64,000 nucleotides of DNA, from the NCBI GenBank assembly GCA_030066015.1, contig JASJCL010000009.1:1-64000 (forward strand), written 5' to 3'. Source of the DNA: Desulfosarcinaceae bacterium (GTDB taxonomy: Bacteria; Desulfobacterota; Desulfobacteria; Desulfobacterales; Desulfosarcinaceae). This document shows positions 42,719 through 50,783 of this stretch, piece after piece. Within the stretch, counting starts at the first letter, position 1, and each line of letters opens with the position of its first letter. The position numbers and the translations under genes are program-made. The notes under the pieces are model-generated. The model was given only the letters and a program-made list of their open reading frames with translations, had not been told where the DNA came from and did not search any database.

Positions 42719-43640
42719 CTTTCTGTAGTTCTTCCAGAAGGGTTTTGGCACCGCGTTCGAGAAGTCGGTCCGCCAGGCGAATACCGGCGCGATGCGGCTC
42801 GCTGGCCGCTGCTTCGAGCTGGTCTCGGATCATGGTTTGGCCGTCCAGACCGGCCACCAGGCCGGTGAGGGTAAGGGTGTCTTCGGTTAACCGGCCGTGG
42901 CCGGCAATGGGCACTTGACAGCCTCCTTCGAGGCGGTGCAGAAAGGCCCGCTCTGCCGTGACCACCGTTCGGGTGGCGGCATCGTCGATGGTTGCCATGA
43001 GGGGTCGGATCGTCGCGTCGTCGGCCCTGGTTTCGACGCACAGGGCCCCCTGGCCAACAGCGGGCAGCATGGTGGCCTCGTCCAAAACGGCGCTGATGCG
43101 GTCACCATAGCCCAAACGCTTCAAGCCAGCGGCGGCCAGGACAATGGCGTCCAGCGCTTCAGTTTCCAGCTTCTTGAGTCGGGTGTCCAGGTTGCCCCTC
43201 AGACCGCAGATCTCGATGTCGGGGCGGTGGTGACGGAGCTGAGCGCTACGTCGCAGGCTGCTGGTGCCCACACGCGCGCCTTGGGGAAGCGTGTCAAGAC
43301 CACCGCCAGAGCGCGTCACCAGCGCATCTTGGGGCTGTTCACGTGCAGGGACGGCACCGATGCACAGACCGGCGGGAATTTCGGCCGGCATATCCTTCAT
43401 GCTGTGGACAGCCAGGTCGATGCGGCCGTTGAGAAGGGCCTCTTCGATCTCCTTAACGAAGAGACCTTTGCCGCCTACCTTGGCCAGGGGTACATCGAGA
43501 ATCTTGTCCCCTTTGGTCTTGATGATGACGAGTTCGCAGGCGATCTCCGGGTGATCCTTTTGCAAGGCGGCCTTTACCCAATTGGCCTGCCAAAGGGCCA
43601 ACTTGCTGCCCCGGGTACCGATGCGGATGGGAGTGGTCAT
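42711..43640 (-). CDS. hemC: Hydroxymethylbilane synthase (porphobilinogen deaminase)
   Basis: This 309-residue enzyme polymerises four porphobilinogens. The N-terminus IRIGTRGSKLALWQ, the middle GTSSLRRSAQLR and the cofactor-binding Cys in EGGCQVPIAG are all present. The start at 43640 gives the standard N-terminus; a longer frame is not protein-like. It follows fmdB by 11 nt and overlaps the CobA-HemD gene, so three consecutive tetrapyrrole steps sit in one operon. Confidence 0.96.
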   Translation of the reverse strand: MTTPIRIGTRGSKLALWQANWVKAALQKDHPEIACELVIIKTKGDKILDVPLAKVGGKGLFVKEIEEALLNGRIDLAVHSMKDMPAEIPAGLCIGAVPAREQPQDALVTRSGGGLDTLPQGARVGTSSLRRSAQLRHHRPDIEICGLRGNLDTRLKKLETEALDAIVLAAAGLKRLGYGDRISAVLDEATMLPAVGQGALCVETRADDATIRPLMATIDDAATRTVVTAERAFLHRLEGGCQVPIAGHGRLTEDTLTLTGLVAGLDGQTMIRDQLEAAASEPHRAGIRLADRLLERGAKTLLEELQKDA

Positions 43641-43651
43641 GGTCACCGGCC

Positions 43652-43882
43652 TCAGTGACCACAAGTGTTGCAGCTGGTGGCGGCACAGCCGCTGCAGGCT
43701 GACGCACCAGCGGACTGGTTGGTCACCTGGCCGCCGCTGCCCTTGCTGACGAAACCACACGCCGACATCAATCGGCAGACCTCGCTGGCCCCACACTCGG
43801 GGCAATTGGGGCATTCGTCACCGAAGACCAGGGTCTCAAAATCTTTCGCACAGGATTTGCAATGGTATTCGTATATGGGCAT
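43652..43882 (-). CDS. FmdB-family zinc ribbon protein
   Basis: This 76-residue protein has the FmdB zinc ribbon MPIYEYHCKSCAKDFE ... CPNCPECG at the N-terminus. A Gly/Ser/Ala/Cys-rich tail ends CAATSCNTCGH, with extra Cys pairs typical of these small regulatory proteins. GAGGAGA precedes the ATG at 43882. Function is unknown beyond possible regulation. It is the first gene before hemC. Confidence 0.9.
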   Translation of the reverse strand: MPIYEYHCKSCAKDFETLVFGDECPNCPECGASEVCRLMSACGFVSKGSGGQVTNQSAGASACSGCAATSCNTCGH

Positions 43883-43925
43883 TCTGTCTCTCCTCGAGGT
43901 TCGCGCGGTGCGGGAGGTCCACCCG

Positions 43926-43959
43926 GTAAAAAAGAGAGACCTTTGGATACCCAAAGGCC
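43926..43959 (-). terminator. Intrinsic terminator or attenuator between selA and fmdB
   Basis: On the minus strand a stem CCTTTGG / CCAAAGG with a short loop is followed by TCTCTCTTTTTT. It lies about 55 nt after the selA stop, so it most simply ends the selA transcript. A possible promoter lies just upstream of it (43982-44009); if real, the hairpin would sit in the fmdB leader. Confidence 0.75.
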
Positions 43960-43981
43960 TTTTGGTTTATCTAAGCCCTTC

Positions 43982-44009
43982 ATTCTAACACACACCATCG
44001 GCATTGCAA
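43982..44009 (-). promoter_or_regulatory. Possible promoter of the fmdB-hemC operon
   Basis: On the minus strand TTGCAA (44009-44004) is followed after 16 nt by TAGAAT (43987-43982). Spacing is slightly short and the hairpin downstream makes the arrangement ambiguous. Confidence 0.4.
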
Positions 44010-44013
44010 GCAT

Positions 44014-45453
44014 CTATGCAGGCGATTCGGCGGGATCCATCAGGACGCGGGCCAATGCAGTACGGATGAGGCCATACTCCTCTTGCGACAAGGTGCGCGG
44101 GTCGAGCAGGAGGGCGTCATTTTCGATGCGGACGATAACGGCAGGTTCCGCTGTCCTGAGGGCGCTTTCCAGGCTGTTGGCCGACCGGCCGGCCACCTGG
44201 ACGCTGACGCATTTGGTGGGCAGCTCCAGCATCGGCAGGGAGCCCCCACCGGCGCGGGAGATGCCGTCGACGATCTCCAGCAGGAGACGGGTGTCCGCGA
44301 TGGCCGCCAAAGTGTCCTTCAGCTTCGCCGCCTGCTGGGCCAGTGCTTCCAGGGGGGTGAGCAGCATGCGCAGGGTGGGTACCTCCTGCAGGAGTCGTTG
44401 GGGATCCCGGTACAGCTGGAGGGTGGCCTCCAGGGCGGCCAAGGTCAGCTTGTCGATGCGCAGGGCGCGGGTAAGGGGGTTCTTCTTGATCGCCTCGATG
44501 ATCTTCCGCTTGCCCAGGATCAGACCCGTCTGGGGCCCCCCCAGGAGCTTGTCACCGCTGAAGGTGATCACGTCCACGCCAGTGGACACCGCCTGCTGCA
44601 CCGTGGGTTCCCGCAGCAGCCCCATCTGGCTGAAATCCACCAAAGTGCCGCTGCCGAGATCCTCCATTACGGGTACGCCATGGGTTTTGCCGATGGTCAC
44701 CAGCTCCTTCAGCGACACGCTTTTGGTAAATCCCACCAGGCTGTAGTTGCTCGTGTGGACCTTGAGCAGGAGGCCGGTTTGGGGACCGATGGCGCCTTCG
44801 TAATCGCGGGCGTGGGTGCGGTTGGTCGTGCCCACTTCCTTGAGGATGCCGCCGCTTTTGGCCATAACGTCGGGGATGCGGAAGGCGCCGCCAATCTCCA
44901 CCAGCTCGCCTCGCGAGACGATCACTTCCCTGCCTCGGGCGATGGTGTCCAGGGTCAACAGGACTGCGCCGGCATTGTTGTTGACCACCATGGCGGCCGG
45001 GGCGCCGCTCAGTTCGCAGAGGATCTCCTCGACGGCGCTGTAACGGGAGCCACGGCGCCCTTTGGCCAGATCGAACTCCAGATTGCTGTAGTGGGCGGCG
45101 ATGGTCCGCAGGTTCTCCAAGGCGCTATCCGCCAGGAGAGACCGGCCCAAGTTGGTGTGCACCACCACACCGGTGGCGTTAATGGTGCGACGCAGGTTGA
45201 GGCGCGAGGCTTGCTGCATGCGCGCTTTGGCGTCCCTTAGAATGGCGCTCTCCATAGCGCCAGCGGTATTCGGTGCTGCCGCCCCGCTCTTGAGGATGGC
45301 ACGGCGGACGCCATCGACCGCCTCCCGCAGGCATCGGGTCTGAATCGTTTTGGGCACACCGGCCAGGGCGGGATCCTGTGCCGCCAGGAGAAGGAGATGA
45401 TCCACTCCGGGCAGCTGTCTGAGTAGGGACTGTGTTTTGGCCTCGAGGGGCAT
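44014..45453 (-). CDS. selA: L-seryl-tRNA(Sec) selenium transferase
   Basis: This 479-residue PLP enzyme converts seryl-tRNA(Sec) to selenocysteinyl-tRNA. It has the family N-terminus LLRQLPGVDHLL, NATGVVVHTNLGRSLL, and the PLP-lysine motif FSGDKLLGGPQTGLI. The start at 45453 yields the normal length; upstream in-frame codons overlap the preceding gene. Its presence implies that the organism uses selenocysteine, but selB, selD, tRNA-Sec and any UGA-containing gene were not found in this window. It follows the CheD-HDOD gene by 43 nt. Confidence 0.96.
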   Translation of the reverse strand: MPLEAKTQSLLRQLPGVDHLLLLAAQDPALAGVPKTIQTRCLREAVDGVRRAILKSGAAAPNTAGAMESAILRDAKARMQQASRLNLRRTINATGVVVHTNLGRSLLADSALENLRTIAAHYSNLEFDLAKGRRGSRYSAVEEILCELSGAPAAMVVNNNAGAVLLTLDTIARGREVIVSRGELVEIGGAFRIPDVMAKSGGILKEVGTTNRTHARDYEGAIGPQTGLLLKVHTSNYSLVGFTKSVSLKELVTIGKTHGVPVMEDLGSGTLVDFSQMGLLREPTVQQAVSTGVDVITFSGDKLLGGPQTGLILGKRKIIEAIKKNPLTRALRIDKLTLAALEATLQLYRDPQRLLQEVPTLRMLLTPLEALAQQAAKLKDTLAAIADTRLLLEIVDGISRAGGGSLPMLELPTKCVSVQVAGRSANSLESALRTAEPAVIVRIENDALLLDPRTLSQEEYGLIRTALARVLMDPAESPA

Positions 45454-45496
45454 GATCGCGGGTCTCCGGCGTTGGTGAAATCGGGAGGGTCTGCTG

Positions 45497-46861
45497 TCAG
45501 AACGTCCCAGATTGCGCGTCCGCACTCTCCGCTGGGGAGAGGGCGGCGTCGGGTATCAGATCGACCAGCTCTGGGAACCGATTTTCGCTTAAACCCAGTG
45601 CGGCCATTTGGCGGGTGAGCCGGCGGGTGTCGTGGCACTCGATCTCCAGCCCGCTGTTGAAGCGCGACATCAGCAGATCGGCCAGGTAGACGATGGCGGC
45701 GAGTTCGCTTCGGGGCGTCTTGGGGTCGGGGTGGTGATGGTGCCGGATGCAGTGGATCAAGGTATCCGGAAAATCCCATCGCTGGGCCAGAATGTGGCCG
45801 ACCTGGATGTGATCGGTCCCCAGCAGTTTGCGTTCCACGGCGATGATGTCGTGGTTGTTCTCCATCAGGTTGCGGTAAAACAGAGGGTAGACCGCCGTCA
45901 CGTATTGATCCAGCACCACCTTGCCGATGTCGTGTAGCAGACCTGCCGTATAGGCCCTCGTGGGGGCAACCTTTTCGGTCAAAACGGCGATCTGTTCCGC
46001 CACCAGGGCGACCCCGATGGCGTGGTGATAGATGCCCCCCTTGCAAAGGGAATATCCCATTTCGGATTGTTCAAAGTAGCTTTGAACAGCCGCCGAGATA
46101 ACCAACTTCACCAGCAGGTCCTGACCCAGGAAGACCAGGGCGTGGTCCAACGACTCTACCCGTTTTTTCTTGGTAAAGAGTGCCGAATTGGCCAGCTGGA
46201 GCGTACGGGCGCTGATCACCTGATCCTTGCGCACCTCGTGGCCGATGCGGGCAATGTCGTACTCGCCCTCGTCGATGATGCGCAAGACCTTGAGGGCCAC
46301 CTGGGGAATGGGTTGCAGACGCTCCATGGCCGCCGCGATCTCGGAGGCGCTTGGCGCTTGGATCGGCATATCGCCGTCAATCTTTTCTACACCGGCAGGC
46401 GCTATGGACACATGGCCGGTGCGCAGATCCAGCCCCAGACAACAGGTGAAAAAGCCGCCGGTCTCCGATCGCTCGATGTCAATTCCCGACGCTGCGAGAA
46501 TGGCGAGCACCTTCTCCGCGGTGCGGCCGCCGATGTCCAGTTCGATGTCCTGCTGGTTGAGGGGGCCCACCAGAGCACCGCCGGCTACGCCGGCCTTCAG
46601 CCTGGCTTTGTCGGCGCCGGCGGCACAGACCGCTTCGATGAAGCGCGGCACCCCGGTGCTGGCATACTTATCCGGCTGATCCACCGCTGTGGTGCTCACC
46701 GGTTCGGGCAGAAGCAGATGGAGAATGCCGCCTACCTTGTTCTCGGGATCGTAGAGCGAGAGGCCCACGCAGGTGCCCAGGAAGGCTTGTAAAAGGATGG
46801 GCTGCTGCTGGCCAATATATCGGGTCCCGGCGGCCACATGGTACTTGGTTAAGATGGTCAT
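45497..46861 (-). CDS. CheD-HDOD fusion protein
   Basis: This 454-residue protein fuses a CheD-like chemoreceptor deamidase (residues about 5-165) to an HDOD domain (about 185-390) with a short tail. The CheD catalytic Cys and His are present at the correct 17-residue spacing: C31 in LGTCVGLSLYDP and H48 in GGILHLLLP. The position 6 before the Cys, usually Thr, is Gln25. HDOD hallmarks are LQPIPQVALKVLRII, YTAGLLHDIGKVVLD and IRHHHHP. A strong promoter lies upstream. Coupling of receptor deamidation to an HDOD signalling module is inferred. It precedes selA by 43 nt. Confidence 0.85.
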   Translation of the reverse strand: MTILTKYHVAAGTRYIGQQQPILLQAFLGTCVGLSLYDPENKVGGILHLLLPEPVSTTAVDQPDKYASTGVPRFIEAVCAAGADKARLKAGVAGGALVGPLNQQDIELDIGGRTAEKVLAILAASGIDIERSETGGFFTCCLGLDLRTGHVSIAPAGVEKIDGDMPIQAPSASEIAAAMERLQPIPQVALKVLRIIDEGEYDIARIGHEVRKDQVISARTLQLANSALFTKKKRVESLDHALVFLGQDLLVKLVISAAVQSYFEQSEMGYSLCKGGIYHHAIGVALVAEQIAVLTEKVAPTRAYTAGLLHDIGKVVLDQYVTAVYPLFYRNLMENNHDIIAVERKLLGTDHIQVGHILAQRWDFPDTLIHCIRHHHHPDPKTPRSELAAIVYLADLLMSRFNSGLEIECHDTRRLTRQMAALGLSENRFPELVDLIPDAALSPAESADAQSGTF

Positions 46862-46930
46862 ATAACAGGCTTTCGGTCCGCCATGTGTTGGCGGCTGAGA
46901 GGCATAGTATTTTGTTGATTTTAAAGAATA

Positions 46931-46960
46931 ATTATAGCATTTATACACAATTCGAATCAA
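46931..46960 (-). promoter_or_regulatory. Sigma-70-type promoter of the CheD-HDOD gene
   Basis: On the minus strand TTGATT (46960-46955) is followed after 18 nt by a perfect TATAAT (46936-46931). It lies in the AT-rich divergent gap between this gene and rfbB, about 70 nt before the ATG at 46861. Confidence 0.7.
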
Positions 46961-46979
46961 CACTTTCATGGAGATCTGC

Positions 46980-48032
46980 ATGCGGAACCTGCTTGTTACC
47001 GGCGGTTGCGGCTTCATCGGGACGAACTTCATTCGCCATCTCTTGCGGCGAAACGATTTCCTTGGCCGAATTGTCAACGTTGACCTTTTGACCTACGCTG
47101 GGAATCCGGAGAACCTGGCGGATCTCGCCGAAACCCACGTGGCTCGATACCAGTTCGTCAAGGCCGATATCTGCGACCGGTCCGCCATGGAGGAGGTCTT
47201 CGACACCCACCGCATCGATACGGTATGCCATTTTGCGGCCGAATCCCATGTGGATCGCTCCATTGTGGGGCCGGCTGCCTTCATCCGCACCAATATCCTC
47301 GGCACCTTCACCCTGCTGGAGATCTGCCGCGAACGACACGCCGACATTCACCGCTTTCACCACGTCAGCACGGATGAGGTATACGGGTCATTGGGTGCAG
47401 AGGGCCTCTTCACTGAAACCACGGCCTACGATCCCAGCAGTCCCTATTCCGCCTCAAAGGCGGGATCTGACCACCTGGTCAGGGCCTACCAGCGGACCTA
47501 TGATTTGCCGGTGACCCTCTCCAACTGCAGCAACAATTACGGCCCTTACCAGTTTCCCGAAAAGCTCATTCCCCTCATGATTCTCAATGCCCGCGAGGGA
47601 AAGCCGCTGCCGGTCTACGGCGACGGCAAAAATGTGCGCGATTGGCTCTACGTAGAAGACCACTGCGCGGCCATTTGGCAGGTACTGCAGGCCGGTCGGT
47701 GCGGTGAAACCTACAATGTGGGCGGCCGTTGTGAAATGGAGAATCTGCAGGTGGTCGAAACCATCTGCGATCGTCTCGATCTGCTGGTACCGCCGACTGG
47801 CGATGCCCGTCGAAATCTCATCACCTTTGTGGCCGACCGTCCCGGACATGATCGCCGCTACGCCATCGACTGTAGCAAGATTGAGACGGAGCTGGATTGG
47901 CAGCCTCAGGAGAGCTTTGCCAGTGGCATCGAGAAGACCATTCAGTGGTATCTCGACAATGTTGAGTGGGTCGCTCGGGTGCGTTCGGGAGCCTACCGCG
48001 AGTGGATCGCGACGCACTACGGAGATGATTGA
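46980..48032 (+). CDS. rfbB: dTDP-glucose 4,6-dehydratase
   Basis: This 350-residue short-chain dehydrogenase/reductase is of the RmlB type. It has the NAD-binding [19 protein letters not shown] with the catalytic Thr-Asp-Glu, and YSASKAG with the YxxxK pair. [15 protein letters not shown] follows, diagnostic of this enzyme. It makes dTDP-4-keto-6-deoxyglucose for surface sugars. The ATG at 46980 is chosen because GGAG lies 7 nt before it; the ATG at 46968 is in frame but less well placed. No other rml gene is adjacent. Confidence 0.95.
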   Translation: MRNLLVTGGCGFIGTNFIRHLLRRNDFLGRIVNVDLLTYAGNPENLADLAETHVARYQFVKADICDRSAMEEVFDTHRIDTVCHFAAESHVDRSIVGPAAFIRTNILGTFTLLEICRERHADIHRFHHVSTDEVYGSLGAEGLFTETTAYDPSSPYSASKAGSDHLVRAYQRTYDLPVTLSNCSNNYGPYQFPEKLIPLMILNAREGKPLPVYGDGKNVRDWLYVEDHCAAIWQVLQAGRCGETYNVGGRCEMENLQVVETICDRLDLLVPPTGDARRNLITFVADRPGHDRRYAIDCSKIETELDWQPQESFASGIEKTIQWYLDNVEWVARVRSGAYREWIATHYGDD

Positions 48033-48160
48033 CGGTCACATCGCCCAATCCAAGGGTCGGTTGCACCACAGCTGCCGTAGATTGGGACCTGCTGGGAGGG
48101 TGGATTTCCGATTTGACGAAGCAACCCATTAATGAAGCAATTTAATTCGAAGGGAGAGAG

Positions 48161-48880
48161 ATGTCGACCGATGCCAGAGAGCGCCTGATTTTTGCCTTGG
48201 ATGTTCCTGAACCGGAGATGGCCTACGCCTTGATCGAACAGCTCAGCGGTCATGTTGGCCTTTTCAAGGTGGGCCTGGAACTCTTCGTGCGTTGCGGGCC
48301 TGCTATGATCCACCATATTCGCGAAGAGGCACGGGTGGGGGTGTTTTTGGATCTCAAGCTGCACGACATTCCCGCCACCGTCGAGCGGACCATGGCCCGC
48401 ATCGCCGATCTGGGCGTTCAGTTCGCCACCGTGCACTGTGGGGAGAGCCCCGAAATGTTGGCGGCTGCGGTGAGGGGCAGCGGGGGTCAGGTGGGCGTGT
48501 TGGGGGTAACCGTGCTGACCAGCGTCTCCGCTGATGCGTTGCGTCTGGCAGGCTTTGGTGACGGCAGCCAGTCAGCCCTGACCGAATTGGTCAGACAGCG
48601 TGCGGCCATCGCCAAATCCGCCGGTGTTCAGGGCGTCGTCTGCTCGGGGCTTGAGGCCGCTGCTCTAAAAGCGGATTTGGGCGAGGATTTTCTCGCCGTA
48701 ACGCCCGGCATCCGTCCCGCGGAGGCCGCTGCCGCAGGCGACCAGCAGCGGGTGGTCACTCCCGGCGCCGCCATCGCTGCTGGCGCCGACTATTTGGTGG
48801 TGGGGCGTCCCATCCGCGACGCCCGGGATCCGGCGGCAGCGGCGGATGCCATCTCAGCCGAAATCGCTGCAGCCCTCTAA
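48161..48880 (+). CDS. pyrF: Orotidine 5'-phosphate decarboxylase
   Basis: This 239-residue enzyme has the catalytic DLKLHDIPATV (Asp-Lys-Asp tetrad members) near residue 63. The N-terminal LIFALDVPE and the C-terminal phosphate loop TPGIRPAEA and VGRPIRDARDP are also present. It completes UMP synthesis. A GAAGGGAGAG site precedes the ATG. Its last codons overlap by four bases, tail to tail, with a tiny gene on the other strand. Confidence 0.96.
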   Translation: MSTDARERLIFALDVPEPEMAYALIEQLSGHVGLFKVGLELFVRCGPAMIHHIREEARVGVFLDLKLHDIPATVERTMARIADLGVQFATVHCGESPEMLAAAVRGSGGQVGVLGVTVLTSVSADALRLAGFGDGSQSALTELVRQRAAIAKSAGVQGVVCSGLEAAALKADLGEDFLAVTPGIRPAEAAAAGDQQRVVTPGAAIAAGADYLVVGRPIRDARDPAAAADAISAEIAAAL

Positions 48881-48972
48881 AAGACGCGCGCCTCTCGCAG
48901 AAGTGTCAGGGCCAGAAGGAGCAGAGCGCCTATCACCACTACCCAGAGCTGTTCTGGGGAGAAACGTTTCAT
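48877..48972 (-). CDS. 31-residue single-pass membrane peptide downstream of lysC
   Basis: A 31-codon frame encodes MKRFSPEQLW, then a hydrophobic run VVVIGALLLLALTLL, then REARVF. This gives a short basic start, one transmembrane helix and a charged end. GGAG lies 7 nt before the ATG, and the frame begins 24 nt after the lysC stop, so it could be expressed from the lysC transcript. It overlaps the end of pyrF tail to tail. No family is recognised. The ribosome-binding site and clean helix support a real microprotein, but such short frames can be chance. Confidence 0.55.
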   Translation of the reverse strand: MKRFSPEQLWVVVIGALLLLALTLLREARVF

Positions 48973-48995
48973 GGGCGTCTCCACCCGATGCCTGT

Positions 48996-50216
48996 TTAGG
49001 CATCGCTGTCGAGACCGAATGCCGTGTGCAACACCCGCACAGCCAACTCGGCATACTTCTCCTCGACGACGCAACTGATGCGGATCTCTGAAGTGGAGAT
49101 CATCATGATGTTGATGTTCTCACGCGAGAGGGTGTTGAACATGACCGCGGCGACACCGGAGTGGTTTTTCATGCCCACACCGATGACCGACACCTTGGCG
49201 ATCTCGGTGTCTCCATAGACCTTCTCTGCGCCGATCTCCGTTGCCACTTGCGCCTCGATCTCCATGGCGCGTTGAAATTCGGCTTTCGGCACGGTGAAGG
49301 TCAAGTCGGTCTCGCCGCCAGGTCGGGTGTTCTGAATAATCATATCCACGAGAATACCGGCCTCTGCCACCGGCGAAAAGATCTTGGCAGCGATCCCCGG
49401 TTGATCGGGCACCTTCCTCAGGGTGATGCGGGCTTCGTCTTTGTTGTGGGTCACCCCCGAAACGACCAGCTGCTCCATCCCGGAATCTTCGTTGACGACC
49501 ATGGTTCCCTCCTCTTCGGAAAATGACGACCTAACGTGCACGGGGATGTTGTATTTTTTGGCGAATCCCACCGACCGGATCTGAAGTACCTTGGCGCCCA
49601 GGCTGGCCATGTTGAGCATCTCATCGTAAGAGATCTCTTTGAGCTTGCGCGCTTTGGCGCAGACATTGGGGTCGGCTGTGTAGATGCCGTCCACGTCCGT
49701 GTAAATCTCACAGACGTCGGCTTCCAGCGCTGCGGCGATGGCAACGGCAGAGGTGTCCGATCCGCCGCGGCCCAGAGTGGTGATGTTGCCCTTGACATCG
49801 CATCCCTGAAAACCAGCCACGACGACGATGTGGCGCTTTTGGATGAGTTGACGCAGGCGTGACGCGCCGATTTCGAGAATGCGGGCGTTGCCGTAGTCGC
49901 AATCGGTGACCACGTCTGCCTGATGGCCCAGCAGGCTCTCGGCCGGATACCCCATTTCGGTGAGCAACATGGCTAGCAGCGCCGAAGTGGTCTGCTCGCC
50001 AGTGGCCAGCAGAACGTCCAATTCCCGCCGGTTGGGGTTTTCACTGATGGTGTGGGCCATGCCGATTAATTTATCCGTCTCGCCGGCCATTGCGGAAAGG
50101 ATGACGACCACGTCGTCGCCTTTGTCGTAGGTCTTGGCCACCCGACGGGCCACATTGCGAATCCTTTCGATATCGGCAACGGAGGTGCCGCCAAATTTCT
50201 GAACGACGAGTGCCAT
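48996..50216 (-). CDS. lysC: Aspartate kinase
   Basis: This 406-residue enzyme phosphorylates aspartate, entering the lysine, threonine and methionine pathways. It has the N-terminal KFGGTSVADIERI, the catalytic-domain motif FQGCDVKGNITTLGRGGSDTSA, and two C-terminal ACT domains (from about residue 265) for feedback control. VSVIGVGMKNHSGVAA is in the last ACT unit. It follows tsaE by 72 nt on the same strand and ends the phoH-to-lysC run. Confidence 0.96.
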   Translation of the reverse strand: MALVVQKFGGTSVADIERIRNVARRVAKTYDKGDDVVVILSAMAGETDKLIGMAHTISENPNRRELDVLLATGEQTTSALLAMLLTEMGYPAESLLGHQADVVTDCDYGNARILEIGASRLRQLIQKRHIVVVAGFQGCDVKGNITTLGRGGSDTSAVAIAAALEADVCEIYTDVDGIYTADPNVCAKARKLKEISYDEMLNMASLGAKVLQIRSVGFAKKYNIPVHVRSSFSEEEGTMVVNEDSGMEQLVVSGVTHNKDEARITLRKVPDQPGIAAKIFSPVAEAGILVDMIIQNTRPGGETDLTFTVPKAEFQRAMEIEAQVATEIGAEKVYGDTEIAKVSVIGVGMKNHSGVAAVMFNTLSRENINIMMISTSEIRISCVVEEKYAELAVRVLHTAFGLDSDA

Positions 50217-50288
50217 CTAGGGTCGTCCTTTCATCGGGGAGGGGGATGCCGGTTGCGTCCTTGCCGCGCGCGGTGCTCGGAACACCGC

Positions 50289-50783
50289 TCAGGCGCTGAA
50301 AAAATCGAGTCTATCTATCAGATCAACGTAGGGAAGTCCATACGCAATCAGCTCGATGTCACGGGTCTGGGGCGCAGAGGGGACCAGGCGGACCTGCAGA
50401 TGTTCGGGCGGCAGCTCTGCCGGCGGGAGGCGGTCGGGCCATTCGATGACCAGGACTCCGGATAATCCGATCTGATCGGCCAAACCGAGGCTTTCCAGAT
50501 CGGCTGCGCCTGTCGGCAGTCGGTACAGATCCACATGATAAAGCGTCAGGCGTCCCGGGTATTCATTCACCAGGGTATAGGTAGGGCTCGTGACGACGTA
50601 TGTCTCGGGCACCGCCAATCCGTCGGCCAATCCCTGGGCAAAAACGGTTTTACCGCTGCCCAGCTCTCCTTCGAGCAGCACGAGGCTGCCGTCCGCCAGG
50701 CGTCGGCCGACCGCCGTCGCCAGACGTCGCGTGTCTGCGGCACCATCCGAGGTGAATCTCAGTTGGCGGATGGCGACACTCAT
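50289..50783 (-). CDS. tsaE: tRNA threonylcarbamoyladenosine biosynthesis ATPase TsaE
   Basis: This 164-residue P-loop protein has LEGELGSGKTVFAQGLA and SPTYTLVNEY ... YHVDLYRL, the standard TsaE motifs. With TsaB and TsaD it makes the t6A modification on ANN-decoding tRNAs. Its ATG overlaps the nnr stop (ATGA), fixing the start at 50783. A C-terminal stretch lists the usual ELPPEHLQVRL. Confidence 0.95.
   Translation of the reverse strand: MSVAIRQLRFTSDGAADTRRLATAVGRRLADGSLVLLEGELGSGKTVFAQGLADGLAVPETYVVTSPTYTLVNEYPGRLTLYHVDLYRLPTGAADLESLGLADQIGLSGVLVIEWPDRLPPAELPPEHLQVRLVPSAPQTRDIELIAYGLPYVDLIDRLDFFSA

Noticed and set aside
43926-43959. Hairpin read as a CRISPR or mobile-element repeat
   Set aside because: It is a single short stem with a T-run on the minus strand, which is the signature of a terminator.
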